Positions 9,410 through 18,750 of a stretch of 64,000 nt of DNA are shown here, piece by piece. Location of the stretch: contig NZ_BCSO01000009.1 of NCBI RefSeq assembly GCF_001570905.1, forward strand, positions 24,162-88,161. The letters are read 5' to 3'. Below the pieces are notes generated by a model. It was not told the DNA's origin. It saw nothing but the letters and a program-made list of their open reading frames with translations, and did no database searches. The number at the start of each line of letters is the position of its first letter. Within the stretch, counting starts at the first letter, position 1. The stretch is from [Zimmermannella] alba NBRC 15616 (lineage in GTDB: Bacteria > Actinomycetota > Actinomycetes > Actinomycetales > Microbacteriaceae). Made by a program: the position numbers and the translations under genes.

Positions 9410-10072
9410 ATGCCTGCAACACCTCGTCCAAGTCGGCAGACGATCTTTCGTCGTCGCCGTGCTGCCCTTGTGGCGTGTGTGGTGTTGATGCTTGCCGCGT
9501 TGGTGTTTCTTGTTCCTCACCTCGTGGGCAGTGGCGCTGACTCGACGGCTGAGGCTCCGGACACGCCCACGGCGAGCCCCACCCCGACGAGCGTGACTGC
9601 GCAAGACGTTGCGCCGACGCCGGATGCTGGTGGGGGAGCATCCACCGCCACATCGGCTGCGCCTACGGCGGAGGCGTTGCAGCCCTGCATCCCGCCTGAG
9701 GTTGTGCTCACTGCGAAGCTTGATGCTGAAACGTACAGCGCAGATCAGCAGCCGAAGCTGTCGCTTGTGCTCGAGAACACAGGGTCGAAGCCGTGCACGA
9801 TTGATGTTGGGACTGCCAAGCAGGTGTACACGATCACGAGTGGCGCGGACCACATTTGGACTTCGACGGATTGCCAGAGCGAGGCTCGGTCGCAGCCGGT
9901 CCAATTGGGTGCCGGGCAACGCCTCGAAGCGCCCCCTATTACGTGGGTGAAGGAGCGATCGGCGCCAAGCAGCTGTTCGGGGGAACGACCCAAGGCGCTC
10001 CCGGGCACGTATCAACTCACCGTGCAGATGGACAGCTTGACGTCGGAGCCGGCGAGGTTCGTCTTGCAGTAG
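9410..10072 (+). CDS. membrane-anchored exported protein, unknown function
   Basis: A 220-residue protein with a basic N-terminus (RQTIFRRRRAAL), one transmembrane segment (about 19-40), a Thr/Ser/Pro/Ala-rich linker (about 45-90) and a C-terminal beta-rich domain (about 92-220). That domain carries four cysteines, consistent with two disulphides (CIPPEV, KPCTID, STDC, SSCSGE). This is a type II membrane topology with an extracytoplasmic immunoglobulin-like domain. Such proteins are common in Microbacteriaceae and have no established role. It is monocistronic: a terminator hairpin lies upstream and the next gene has its own promoter region. Confidence 0.72.
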   Translation: MPATPRPSRQTIFRRRRAALVACVVLMLAALVFLVPHLVGSGADSTAEAPDTPTASPTPTSVTAQDVAPTPDAGGGASTATSAAPTAEALQPCIPPEVVLTAKLDAETYSADQQPKLSLVLENTGSKPCTIDVGTAKQVYTITSGADHIWTSTDCQSEARSQPVQLGAGQRLEAPPITWVKERSAPSSCSGERPKALPGTYQLTVQMDSLTSEPARFVLQ

Positions 10073-10139
10073 CGGGGGCGTTGCACGGACATCGAGACGG
10101 AATGCCTGTGCGACATTGGGCGCAGAGGTCTCGCCAAGG

Positions 10140-10161
10140 GTTTACTCAGCTGTTACTCAGT
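10140..10161 (+). promoter_or_regulatory. tandem 11-bp direct repeats, possible PHO-box-like site
   Basis: GTTTACTCAGC is followed directly by TGTTACTCAGT, so the octamer TTACTCAG repeats with an 11-base period, about 57 bases before the nucleotidase start. PhoB/PhoP operators are built from 11-base direct repeats, and secreted 5'-nucleotidases are typical phosphate-starvation genes. The sequence itself is not the textbook PHO box, so the assignment is an inference. Confidence 0.4.
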
Positions 10162-10217
10162 TGTGATGTATTGCGGCTCTATCCGCATTGAGCGGCAAAA
10201 CCCTTTGAGGAGTCCTC

Positions 10218-12425
10218 GTGCAGCTTCCCCGTCCCCTTGCCCGCTTCGGTGGTGCCGCGCTTGCCGCCTGCGCATGTGTTGCAGTTGCTGGCGTGTCGCC
10301 GGCCTTCGCCCAGGTGTCGTCGCCGGCCGTGATCCAGCCCACCGCTGGCACGACCCAGGTCAACCTCATCGGCTTTAACGACTTCCACGGTCGTATCAAC
10401 GATGCTGACCGTTTCGCCGCAAACGTCCTCACCGCGCAGGCCCCGTTTGGCGACGCGAACACGCTCATTCTCGGTAACGGCGACCAGGTTGGCGCGACGG
10501 TGTTCGAATCGGCCGCGCTCAATGACCAGCCCACGATCGACGCACTGAACGCCCTGGGCGTTGAAAGCTACACGCAGGGCAACCACGAGTTCGACAAGGG
10601 TGCTGCTGACGCCGTTGGCCGTATTCAGAACGGCACGAACGGCCCGGATCTCGCGGCAAACGTGACCGATGCATCGGGGGCGCACCCCTTTGGTGAGTAT
10701 GCGCTGTTCACGGTCACTGGCAAGCAGGTCGCGGTGATTGGCGCCGTGACGAGCGAGGTCCCTTCGCTCGTTTCGCCGGATGGCATCACTGGCTACACCT
10801 TTGAAGACCCGGTTGCCGCCGTGAACCGTGTTGCAGCCCAGCTATCCGATGGCAACCCTGCCAACGGTGAGGCCGACGTCATCGTTGCGTCGTACCACGA
10901 TGGTGGCCCCGTTGCAGGCAACGACCAGCTTCAGACCAACATGGCGAACACTTCGTTCGCGCACATGGTGAACGACACCGTCCCTGCGGTTGACGCCATT
11001 TTCAACGCCCACACGCACATGGCCTATGCCTATGACGCGCCGATCGGTGCATCGACCCGTCCGGTCATCCAGGCCGACTCGTACGGGACCTCGATTGCTC
11101 AGGTGGTGCTCACGATTGATGCCAACAACAACGTGACGCTCGCCCAGAGCTCGGTCATTCCGACTCCGAAGGCGGTTCCGACCGAACTCGCGAACGACCC
11201 GACGATCCTCAAGATCCAGCAGATCATGGCCGATGCAGTCGCACAGTCGGGCCCGATCGGTGCTCAGGTCATCGCGACCCAGACGGCAGACCTCACGCGC
11301 GCGAAGCAGTGCGAGCCGGGCTCGATCCAGGTTGCTGCTGATGGCACGACGTCGAATTGCGTTGTGGCGGTCAAGGACGACCGTGCAAACGAGTCGGCAC
11401 TCGGTGGTGTGGTCGCGAACTCGATGCTTGACTCGCTGAACGGCGCAGGCCACCCCGTCGACATTGCGATGATCAACCCGGGCGGTCTTCGCGCCGACAT
11501 CATGAATGACGGCCAGGTCACGTACAAGGAAGCCGCTTCGGTGCTTCCCTTCGCGAACACGCTCATGCAGGTGGAGCTCACGGGTGCTGACCTGAAGCAG
11601 ATCCTTGAAGAGCAGTGGCAGCCGGATGGCTCGCAGCGTCCGTATCTGCAGCTCGGCCTCTCGGATGGCTTCACCTACACCTACGACCCTGACCGCCCCC
11701 GCGGTGACCGCATTCTCTCGATGTCGCTGAACGGCACGTTCATCGATCCTGCAAAGGTTTACCACGTGGCCGCGCCGAGCTTCCTCGCCACTGGTGGCGA
11801 CAACTTCGCTGGGTTCAAGAAGGCGACCTTGGTGAAGGACACGGGTCTCATCGACCTCGAGTCGTTCGTGAAGTGGGTCAAGGCGAAGGGCCAGCTCCCG
11901 ATCGACAACAACCGCAATGGTGTCATCGTGCCCGCCCTTGCTGGTAAGGATGGCTACCCCTACACCGAGACGGTGAAGGCTGGCAGCACCTTCAGCTTCG
12001 GTGTGGCTGGCTTCGACCTCGCTTCGCTCGGCTACACGCAGAACAGCGTCATCAAGGGCGAGCTCATCGGCCCGGACGGCGCACGCATCGCGCTCCCCGG
12101 TGAGGCGACGGTAACCGACCCGAACATCGCCGGTCTCGAGATCACGATCCCTGAGAACCTCGCGACCGGTCAGTACACGCTCGTCCTGAGCTTCGACAAC
12201 TCGGACACGGTGACGTACCTCCCGCTCTCGGTTGAGGGTCTTCCGCAGTCGGCCCCGACTGAGACCGCTCAGTCGAGCGAGACTGCTCAGCCGACCGAGG
12301 CGCCGGCTCCGGCCGCCGAAGCCCTTGCTGGCACGGGTGCCGAGCTTGACGTTGCTGGCTGGATCGCAGTGGCGGCAGTTCTCGCCGTGGCCGGCGGTGC
12401 GTTCCTCGCACGTCGTCGCGCATAG
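10218..12425 (+). CDS. cell-wall-anchored 5'-nucleotidase / cyclic phosphodiesterase
   Basis: A 735-residue secreted bimetallic phosphoesterase that releases phosphate from extracellular nucleotides. The GTG 10218 start is preceded by GAGGAG. A signal peptide covers about 1-33 (cleavage near PAFA-Q). The metallophosphatase domain has GFNDFHGRI (about 52-60), GNGDQVGAT, GNHEFDKG (about 120) and NAHTHMAY. The 5'-nucleotidase C-terminal domain (about 380-560) contains NPGGLRADI. The tail is a Thr/Ala/Pro spacer, the sortase-type signal LAGTGAE (about 704), a hydrophobic helix and an RRR end. LAxTG is the class-E-like sortase signal of high-GC Gram-positives. It is followed by a strong terminator and preceded by 11-bp direct repeats. 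Confidence 0.93.
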   Translation: MQLPRPLARFGGAALAACACVAVAGVSPAFAQVSSPAVIQPTAGTTQVNLIGFNDFHGRINDADRFAANVLTAQAPFGDANTLILGNGDQVGATVFESAALNDQPTIDALNALGVESYTQGNHEFDKGAADAVGRIQNGTNGPDLAANVTDASGAHPFGEYALFTVTGKQVAVIGAVTSEVPSLVSPDGITGYTFEDPVAAVNRVAAQLSDGNPANGEADVIVASYHDGGPVAGNDQLQTNMANTSFAHMVNDTVPAVDAIFNAHTHMAYAYDAPIGASTRPVIQADSYGTSIAQVVLTIDANNNVTLAQSSVIPTPKAVPTELANDPTILKIQQIMADAVAQSGPIGAQVIATQTADLTRAKQCEPGSIQVAADGTTSNCVVAVKDDRANESALGGVVANSMLDSLNGAGHPVDIAMINPGGLRADIMNDGQVTYKEAASVLPFANTLMQVELTGADLKQILEEQWQPDGSQRPYLQLGLSDGFTYTYDPDRPRGDRILSMSLNGTFIDPAKVYHVAAPSFLATGGDNFAGFKKATLVKDTGLIDLESFVKWVKAKGQLPIDNNRNGVIVPALAGKDGYPYTETVKAGSTFSFGVAGFDLASLGYTQNSVIKGELIGPDGARIALPGEATVTDPNIAGLEITIPENLATGQYTLVLSFDNSDTVTYLPLSVEGLPQSAPTETAQSSETAQPTEAPAPAAEALAGTGAELDVAGWIAVAAVLAVAGGAFLARRRA

Positions 12426-12443
12426 CTGAACCAGCTTGTTCAA

Positions 12444-12480
12444 CAACGGTGGCCTGGACACAATGTCCAGGCCACCGTTG
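12444..12480 (+). terminator. perfect 17-bp hairpin terminator
   Basis: The arms 12444-12460 (CAACGGTGGCCTGGACA) and 12464-12480 are exact complements around a three-base loop, followed by TCTTGT. It ends the nucleotidase transcript and may also serve the convergent radA. Confidence 0.8.
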
Positions 12481-12613
12481 TCTTGTGTGCGTGGGGGAGT
12501 TGCGGGCGCCGGACGTGACGGGTCTGACCTGCCGCAGCCAGAGGAGCGCCACGGTCTTGTCGCGGCGTTGCTGCGCATGTGAGCGATCGCCGTGGAGTCT
12601 GGCCCTGGATTCG

Positions 12614-13969
12614 CTAGTCGATGCTGTCGGTGCGGCTTTGTTGTTTGGCGAGAGCAGCGCGCAAGGCGGTGCCGACGGTTTGGGAGCCGGTGGAGATGAC
12701 GCGGTCGAACCCGACGCGTCGCGCTTCTTGCTCTCGGAGGTTCGCTTGGTTGACGCGGCGGATTTCGCCAGCGAGTGAGACTTCACCGATGACGACGGTG
12801 CCTGCGGTGATGGGCCGATTCGCGGCGGCGGAGGCGATAGCTCCGGCGATTGCGAGGTCGGCGGCCGGTTCGGTGAGTTTCACTCCACCGACGGTGGAGA
12901 CGTAGACGTCGCACTGCCCGAGCTTGATGCCGACGCGCTTTTCGAGGACGGCGAGGAGCATGGCAACGCGGCTCGCGTCGACACCGTTCGTGACTCGGCG
13001 AGGGTTTGGGGCCTGGGTGGGGACGACGAGCGCCTGGATTTCGACGGGGAGAGCACGGCGTCCTTCGAGCGCGACGGTGACGCAGGTGCCGCTCACGGGG
13101 GCGCCGCGCTCGGAGATGAACAGGCCTGAGGGGTCGGGAACTTCGCGCATTCCCTCGCCGCTCATTTCGAAACATCCGACTTCGTCGGTTGGACCGAAAC
13201 GGTTCTTGAGGGTGCGGGCGAAGCGGAGCGCGGTTTGGCGGTCGCCTTCGACGTGCGCGACGACGTCCACGAGATGCTCGAGCAGGCGCGGACCAGCAAC
13301 GTGGCCATCTTTCGTGACGTGACCAACGATGATGACGGGGAGTGACTTGGCCTTCGCGAGCCGAATGAGGGCTGACGCGACCTCCCGCACCTGGCTCGGC
13401 TGGCCCGCCAGCGAGTCGATCTCTGCAGAAGCTACTGTCTGGATGGAATCGACGATGAGCAGCGCCGGTTGGACGTGCTCGACCTGGCCGAGCACGGCCG
13501 CGAGGTCGGTTTCGCTCGCGAGGAAGAGGGTGTCGTGCAGCGTGCCCATGCGCTCGGCGCGGAGCCGAACTTGGCTCGTGGACTCTTCGCCTGAGACGTA
13601 GAGCACGCGGGCTCCCGTCTGGGCAACGCGGGCGGCGGTTTCGAGCAGCAGCGTTGACTTACCGACACCGGGCTCGCCTGAGAGAAGGATGGCAGCCCCC
13701 GGGACGATGCCGCCGCCGAGCACGCGGTCGAGCTCGCCGATGCCCGTAGGACGGTGGTGCACGTGTTCGAGTGGCGTCTCGGTGATGGGCCGAGCCGCCT
13801 GCGAGGGTGCAATCGCGGCAGCCTGCACACGGTGGGCCGTGCGTGACTCAAAGCGATCGACGACGGTGCCCCACGCCTGACATTCGGGGCACTGGCCGAG
13901 CCACTTGAGCATGGTGGCACCGCACTCGGTGCAGTGGTAGTTCGGCGTCTTCTCGCGACTCTTGGCCAT
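12614..13969 (-). CDS. radA: DNA repair protein RadA
   Basis: A 451-residue RecA-like branch-migration ATPase acting in recombinational repair. I chose ATG 13969 (MAKSREKTPNYHC) because the family begins right before the zinc finger. The C4 finger (CTECG...CPEC, residues 9-29) is complete. Walker A GEPGVGKS is at about 97-104, the RadA signature KNRFG at about 254-258, and a Lon-like C-terminal domain follows. Length and order are as in the family. The upstream extension to 14080 lacks support. It converges with the nucleotidase gene and is not linked to disA in this window. Confidence 0.96.
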   Translation of the reverse strand: MAKSREKTPNYHCTECGATMLKWLGQCPECQAWGTVVDRFESRTAHRVQAAAIAPSQAARPITETPLEHVHHRPTGIGELDRVLGGGIVPGAAILLSGEPGVGKSTLLLETAARVAQTGARVLYVSGEESTSQVRLRAERMGTLHDTLFLASETDLAAVLGQVEHVQPALLIVDSIQTVASAEIDSLAGQPSQVREVASALIRLAKAKSLPVIIVGHVTKDGHVAGPRLLEHLVDVVAHVEGDRQTALRFARTLKNRFGPTDEVGCFEMSGEGMREVPDPSGLFISERGAPVSGTCVTVALEGRRALPVEIQALVVPTQAPNPRRVTNGVDASRVAMLLAVLEKRVGIKLGQCDVYVSTVGGVKLTEPAADLAIAGAIASAAANRPITAGTVVIGEVSLAGEIRRVNQANLREQEARRVGFDRVISTGSQTVGTALRAALAKQQSRTDSID

Positions 13970-14124
13970 GGCACCAAGGGTAGAGGGGACCACCGACATT
14001 CGATTCTTGAAGCGGCGAGCGCCAGGCTCGGTGGGGAGGGGGGAGACGTCTACGACACGCCCAATGAACTCCAAGTACAACTCCGTCTTGCATCATCAGG
14101 AAGAACCTGCTTATGATTGACGAC

Positions 14125-14215
14125 GGTGACGTGTCCGAGCGGCCGAAGGTGCGACACTCGAAATGTCGTGTAGGGTACCCCCCTACCGTGGGTTCAAATC
14201 CCACCGTCACCGCCA
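14125..14215 (+). tRNA. tRNA-Ser (anticodon CGA)
   Basis: The acceptor arm GGTGACG (14125-14131) pairs with CGTCACC (14205-14211), followed by discriminator G and an encoded CCA. The anticodon stem CGACA/TGTCG encloses loop CTCGAAA, giving anticodon CGA, which reads UCG. A long variable arm (GTAGGGTACCCCCCTAC region) and the T-loop GGTTCAAATCC complete a class II serine tRNA. Confidence 0.95.
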
Positions 14216-14218
14216 CGC

Positions 14219-14251
14219 AAACCCCCTCGAGTTTCAACTCGAGGGGGTTTT
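14219..14251 (+). terminator. intrinsic terminator of tRNA-Ser
   Basis: A 13-bp stem AAACCCCCTCGAG/CTCGAGGGGGTTT with a six-base loop is followed by T, four bases after the CCA. It is one of the few stems here with a T-run. Confidence 0.88.
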
Positions 14252-14401
14252 CCATGTGTCAAACATCACCGGTCCGAGCGTGACACGGCATGCATGCTCT
14301 GGGCCTGTCGTCGTCCAATGCGCGTGGACGTGTGACATCCCAAGGTCCCAGAATTGCCGCTTGGCGCGCCCGTCACAATCCAGAGCGCACCGGACAACCC
14401 C

Positions 14402-15257
14402 ATGGTGCCGATCGACACGCGCCTCACCCCATTGGACTGCGAACGGCTGCTCAGTTTTGCGCGAGACCTGGAGGATGCGGGGCACCCGCGTGAGGTGTCT
14501 GATCTCCAGCAAAGCAGCCTGTCGAGGTGTCAGGAGCGGGAAGACCTGGAACGGCTTGTGTCCGAAATCGTCAATGTGCACCGGCGGCACGACCTCTATG
14601 TCAATGACACTCGATTCTTCGCGAGGTAAAACGTCGGTTCGAACGCTCGCTCGTTCGCGCCTACACGCGCGTGTGGGCCCGCTTGATGTCCGCTGGTGTG
14701 CGACAGCTGCAGTTGGAGGAGTTTCAGGACATCCCACCGGCAACAACATTGTGCGAGCGATGGATTCATGTCGAACTCATGCTTGGGACCATTCTGCTGT
14801 CGGCCTACCGCAACCTGCTGTCGATTGCATCGACGCTGATTGAGGCGCACCGTGCCTATTCGGCACTTGAAGGGGACACCAGCGACACATTTCCGTGGGT
14901 GAGTATTCAAGCCGTCAGGCCTTCCTAGACGCGCTCGAGCTGTATCTGGCGCCAGTGGATGACCCAGAGCTTGATGAGCGCATTGCAGCCACAGCAGCTG
15001 TCGCTCGCACAATTCCTCTCACGTGTCTCGATCGTTTTGACGCACGTACGCTCTGTGCACAGTTCATGCTGTTGCGTGGACACGCGATCGAGGCTGACGA
15101 GCTCGTCGAGGAAGCGCTCGAAGCTGACCGATTGGCGATGCAGGGGTGGACCAACGTTGAGATCGCTGGCGAAATCAACATGAGTCGTTCCTCGGTGGCG
15201 CTCTCGATTTCGAGAATCCTGCACAAGCTCAGGATTCGAGCCGTAAACAGATCGCTG
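14402..15257 (+). pseudogene. frame-broken LuxR-type regulator remnant
   Basis: Three overlapping open stretches in three frames appear to continue one another. Frame 2 runs 14402-14629 (MVPIDTRLTPLDCERLLSF). Frame 1 runs about 14608-14928 (RRFERSLVRAYTRVWARLM and on to AYSALEGDTSDTFPW). Frame 3 runs about 14895-15257 (EYSSRQAFLDALELYLAP). The last ends with a LuxR-like helix-turn-helix, GWTNVEIAGEINMSRSSVA, followed by SRILHKLRIR. The third frame stays open past 15257, but it then runs through the palindrome at 15342-15398, so I doubt that part is coding. Three unrelated small genes are the alternative; the HTH part is the best supported. Confidence 0.4.
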
Positions 15258-15341
15258 ACGTCTTCCACGACTGACGCGTCGGCTCGTTGCGCATTCGTGA
15301 GGAGCTGTCCTGACCGTCGTGCGCCGCGCGAGCAAGAAACT

Positions 15342-15398
15342 GTGCGCAAACTGTTGGTCCGGTGCCATAACTTGGCACCGGACCAACAGTTTGCGCAC
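15342..15398. repeat. 26-bp perfect palindrome, family A
   Basis: The arms 15342-15367 and 15373-15398 are exact complements (arm begins GTGCGCAAACTGTTGGTCCG) around loop TAACT. The arm shares the AAANNGTTGGTCCGGTG core with the palindromes at 24625-24686 and 37729-37786. It lies between the LuxR remnant and the convergent ProX-like gene, so a bidirectional terminator role is possible. Confidence 0.85.
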
Positions 15399-15475
15399 TC
15401 TGGCGAGCGGGGCGGGGCTCGAGAGGCTCGGGCGTCTCGAGAGGTCCCGGTCGCGCTCGGCTCAGCGGCGGAAGG

Positions 15476-16390
15476 CTACTGCGCGGTCAGCGAGTCGACG
15501 TACGCCTGGTTCTCCGAGATCCACTGCTCCACGATCGGGCCGTAGTCGTCGGTCTTCTCGCCACCAAACATGGCGTTCTCAAGCGAGTAGAGCTTCTCGG
15601 AGTCCATCTTGAAGCTCTTGATCCACGAGGACACCTTCGGGTGCGTGGTCTCGAACTCCTTCGACGAGAACGAGTGGATGCCTTCAGCGTCACCGAGCAG
15701 ACCCTTCGGGTCCTCGAGGTCGCGGATCGGGAACGCGTCGTACGCCCAGTGCGGACGCCACAGCGTCACGACGATGTTCTCCTTCGCATCCGTCTTCGAC
15801 TTCAGCTCGGTGAGCATCGCGGCCGTCGACGAGGTCGTGTAGGTCATCTGGTCGAGGCCGTAGCCCGGGATGACGTCGTTCTGGGTGACCTCGGTGAGGC
15901 CAGCGCCCGGCTCGATACCGATGATCGTGTTGTCGAACTTGTCGGCGTTCGCGGCGAGCTCGTCGATCGACGTGATCGGGGCATCCTCGTTCACTGCGAA
16001 GGTGAGCTTCGCCTCGTCGTTCCACGCGCCAAGGTCCACGATCTTGTCGCCGTACTGCTCCACGTACGACTTGTGCGTGATCGGCAGCCAGCCGTCGAGC
16101 ACGAGGTCGTAGTCGCCCGTCGACAGTCCCGAGTACACCGGCGCCACATCGGCCGGCTCGAGGGTGACGTCGTAGCCCTGCTCCTCGAGCACGACCTTCC
16201 ACAGCTCGGATGCGGCAACACCCTCATCCCAGCCGTTGAACACGGCAATCGTGATCTGCTTCTCGTCGCCGTTGTCGAGCTTCTCACCGCTCTTGCCGCT
16301 GAGCTCAGCACCCGAGGCGCAGCCCGTGAGCGCGAGAGCGGAGGCCGCGAGGAGGCTGATCCCCGCGAGAATCTTGCGCGAACGCTTCAT
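15476..16390 (-). CDS. glycine betaine/proline ABC transporter, substrate-binding lipoprotein
   Basis: A 304-residue OpuAC-family binding protein. ATG 16390 (MKRSRKILAGISLL) is chosen because it gives a correct lipoprotein signal with lipobox LTGC (Cys about 23). The mature protein has typical ProX/OpuAC segments: ITIAVFNGWDEGVAASELWK, DLVLDGWLPITHKSYVEQYG and NIVVTLWRPHWAYDAFPIRD. Aromatic residues in such segments cage quaternary amines. It is third in the operon ATPase-permease-binding protein (18750 down to 15476), with a 69-base gap after the permease. The likely substrate is glycine betaine or a related osmolyte. Confidence 0.9.
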   Translation of the reverse strand: MKRSRKILAGISLLAASALALTGCASGAELSGKSGEKLDNGDEKQITIAVFNGWDEGVAASELWKVVLEEQGYDVTLEPADVAPVYSGLSTGDYDLVLDGWLPITHKSYVEQYGDKIVDLGAWNDEAKLTFAVNEDAPITSIDELAANADKFDNTIIGIEPGAGLTEVTQNDVIPGYGLDQMTYTTSSTAAMLTELKSKTDAKENIVVTLWRPHWAYDAFPIRDLEDPKGLLGDAEGIHSFSSKEFETTHPKVSSWIKSFKMDSEKLYSLENAMFGGEKTDDYGPIVEQWISENQAYVDSLTAQ

Positions 16391-16459
16391 CGTGTCTTCT
16401 CCAAATACGTATCGAATGGTGTTCCGTAGGTGGCGGAGCATCCCGCCGAGTGCAAGTTG

Positions 16460-17404
16460 CTAGGCGCTCGCGGATGCGGGCTGCGAGGTGGCAGGCTTCG
16501 GGTCCACCTGGTCGTCGGTGGTTCCGTTCGCGCGAGCCTTGCGGCGCTCGATCACGCGCTCGACGAGCGTCTTCTGGCCGTTCTCGTGACGGCGAGAGAA
16601 GGCACCCGTGAGGCGGTCGAGGATGATCGCGAGGGCCACCACCGAGATACCGGCCTCAAAACCGAGCGCCACGTCGATGCGGTTGAGCGACTGCACGACA
16701 TCCGCGCCGAGGCCGCCCGCACCGACCATGCCGGCGATGACGACCATCGACAGCGCGAGCATGATGACCTGGTTGACGCCCGCCATGATCGACGGCATCG
16801 CGAGCGGCAGCTGAATCTGACGGAGGATGCGGCCAGGCGTGGCACCGAAGGCCTTACCGGCTTCAACCACTTCTTCATCTACGCCGCGAATACCAAGCTC
16901 GGTCATGCGCGCACCCGGTGCCATCGCGAAGATGATCGTCGCGACAATGCCCGGCACAACACCCACGCGGAAGAGGATGAGTGCGGGGATGAGGTAGACG
17001 AACGCTGGCATCGTCTGCATGAAGTCGAGGATGGGCCGGATGATCGCCGAAGCCGTGTTCGACTTCGCCGCCCAAATGCCGAGCGGCACTGCGAGGAGGA
17101 TCGCGATGAGGCTCGCGACGATCACGAGCGCGAGTGTCTCCATCGCATTGCCCCACTGGTCGACGGTGAGAATGAGGCCCAGACCGAGCGCCGTGCCGAG
17201 GGCGAGCTTCCACCCGCTCGCGATGAACGCGAGGGCCGCGAACACGACGATGATGACGCCCACCGGCGGCGTGAGGAGGATGAACTCGAAGAAACTGTAG
17301 AGCGCACCGAAGATGGCGCGAATGACATCAAAGACCGGGCCAGCGACCGAGATGAGTCCCTCGATGAACGCCTCAACCCAGGTACCGAGAGGAATGCGGA
17401 TCAC
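16460..17404 (-). CDS. glycine betaine/proline ABC transporter permease
   Basis: A 314-residue ProW/OpuAB-type inner-membrane permease. It starts with GTG 17404, overlapping the ATPase stop (GTGA), which shows translational coupling. About seven hydrophobic helices are visible. The EAA-like cytoplasmic loop lies near GIRGVDEEVVEAGKAFGAT (about 185-205), where it contacts the ATPase. The length is normal. Only one permease is present, so it should form a homodimer as in ProW. The charged tail after the last helix (SRRHENGQKTLVERVIERRK) is cytoplasmic. Confidence 0.92.
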   Translation of the reverse strand: MIRIPLGTWVEAFIEGLISVAGPVFDVIRAIFGALYSFFEFILLTPPVGVIIVVFAALAFIASGWKLALGTALGLGLILTVDQWGNAMETLALVIVASLIAILLAVPLGIWAAKSNTASAIIRPILDFMQTMPAFVYLIPALILFRVGVVPGIVATIIFAMAPGARMTELGIRGVDEEVVEAGKAFGATPGRILRQIQLPLAMPSIMAGVNQVIMLALSMVVIAGMVGAGGLGADVVQSLNRIDVALGFEAGISVVALAIILDRLTGAFSRRHENGQKTLVERVIERRKARANGTTDDQVDPKPATSQPASASA

Positions 17405-18750
17405 TTCGTGCTCCCTTCCGTCGAAGCGTCATCAAGCGGGGCGGCGGCTCCAGCACGTGCCGGGGTGCTCGCTCCTTCGGGTGCAGGGTGCTCGTCGAGG
17501 ACCGCCTGCACCTCTTCCGGGCGCACATCGGTGATCGGGTCGTGCGGCACCGGAATCGCGGACGTCGTCGACGGGACGTTCGCGAGGGACGCCAGGAGCG
17601 TCACGCGCGGGACGACACCGAGCAGGCGGCGCTGCTCATCCACGACCGCGATCGGGAAGGCCGTGTCGGCGGCGAGTTCGAAGAGATCGCTGAGCGGGGT
17701 GTCCGGCGAGACGGTGGCAACATCGCGCTTGATGATGCTCGCAAGGTCGGTCGAACCTTCCTTCACGAGACGCATGGCGCGGCGGTCGGTCACGCCACCC
17801 TCGAGCTTCCGGCCCTGGCCGAGCACGAACGCGCCGCCGGACTGCGCATCGTTCATGACGCGAAGCGCGGCACGCGGGCCTGCCGAGAGCGGGACTGCCG
17901 AGACAGCCGGGACCATGGCGCTTGCGGCCGTGAGCACGCGCGCACGGTCGACATCCTGCACGAACTGGGCCACGTAGTCGTTGGCCGGGTCGGTGAGGAT
18001 CTCTTCGGGCGTGCCGATCTGGACGATCTTGCCCTGGCGCATCACCGCGATGCGGTCCCCGAGGAACATGGCCTCGTTGAGGTCGTGCGTGATGAAGATG
18101 ATCGTCTTGTGGAGCTGTTCCTGGAGGTCCTTGAGCTCCTCCTGCATCTCGCGGCGGATGAGCGGGTCGAGGGCGCTGAAGGCCTCATCCATGAGCAGGA
18201 TGTCGGTGTCCGCAGCGAGGGCGCGAGCGATGCCGACGCGCTGCTGCATACCGCCGGAGAGCTCCGAGGGACGCTTGTCCTTCCACTTGCCAAGGCCCAC
18301 GCTCTCGAGCATCTCGGCGGCCTTCGCGAGGCGCTCCTGTTTGCCGATGCCCTGGATTTCCAGCGGCATCGCGACGTTGTCGAGGACGCTTCGGTGGGGG
18401 AGGAGCGCGAAGTGCTGGAACACCATCGAGATGTGCTCGCGGCGCACCTTGCGCACGGTTGCGGCGTCCGCCTTCGCGAGGTCGGTGCCGGCGACGATGA
18501 CTTCACCCGCGGTCGGCTCCCAGAGGCCGTTGAGCATGCGGATGAGGGTGGACTTGCCCGAACCGGACAGGCCCATGACGACGAAGATCTCGCCCGGCTT
18601 CACGTCAAAGGTCGCGTCAACGACGGCCGGTGTGAGGTGCTTGGGGAGCTTTTCGGGGGCGACGCCGCGCGCGAGCTGCTTGGCGGCATCGCTTGCGCCG
18701 CGGCCGAACACCTTCGTGGCGCCGCGGACGGAAAGGATGGGATCTGACAC
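17401..18750 (-). CDS. glycine betaine/proline ABC transporter ATPase with CBS domains
   Basis: A 449-residue ProV/OpuAA-type ATPase. GTG 18750 (residues MSDPILSVRGATKVFGRG) follows AAGGAG; longer starts are less likely. Walker A is GLSGSGKS (about 60-67), the signature LSGGMQQRVGIARAL, and Walker B DILLMDEAFSALDPL. The C-terminal third (about 275-400) resembles tandem CBS domains, which in OpuA sense ionic strength and gate transport. An Ala/Pro-rich tail follows. It is the first gene of the importer operon and diverges from the AraC regulator at 19185 across 434 bases in which I see no clear operator. Confidence 0.93.
   Translation of the reverse strand: MSDPILSVRGATKVFGRGASDAAKQLARGVAPEKLPKHLTPAVVDATFDVKPGEIFVVMGLSGSGKSTLIRMLNGLWEPTAGEVIVAGTDLAKADAATVRKVRREHISMVFQHFALLPHRSVLDNVAMPLEIQGIGKQERLAKAAEMLESVGLGKWKDKRPSELSGGMQQRVGIARALAADTDILLMDEAFSALDPLIRREMQEELKDLQEQLHKTIIFITHDLNEAMFLGDRIAVMRQGKIVQIGTPEEILTDPANDYVAQFVQDVDRARVLTAASAMVPAVSAVPLSAGPRAALRVMNDAQSGGAFVLGQGRKLEGGVTDRRAMRLVKEGSTDLASIIKRDVATVSPDTPLSDLFELAADTAFPIAVVDEQRRLLGVVPRVTLLASLANVPSTTSAIPVPHDPITDVRPEEVQAVLDEHPAPEGASTPARAGAAAPLDDASTEGSTK

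Noticed and set aside
15342..15545. Extension of the LuxR-like frame to 15545
   Set aside because: The last 60 codons run through a perfect palindrome and into the 3' end of the convergent ProX gene, so they are unlikely to be coding.
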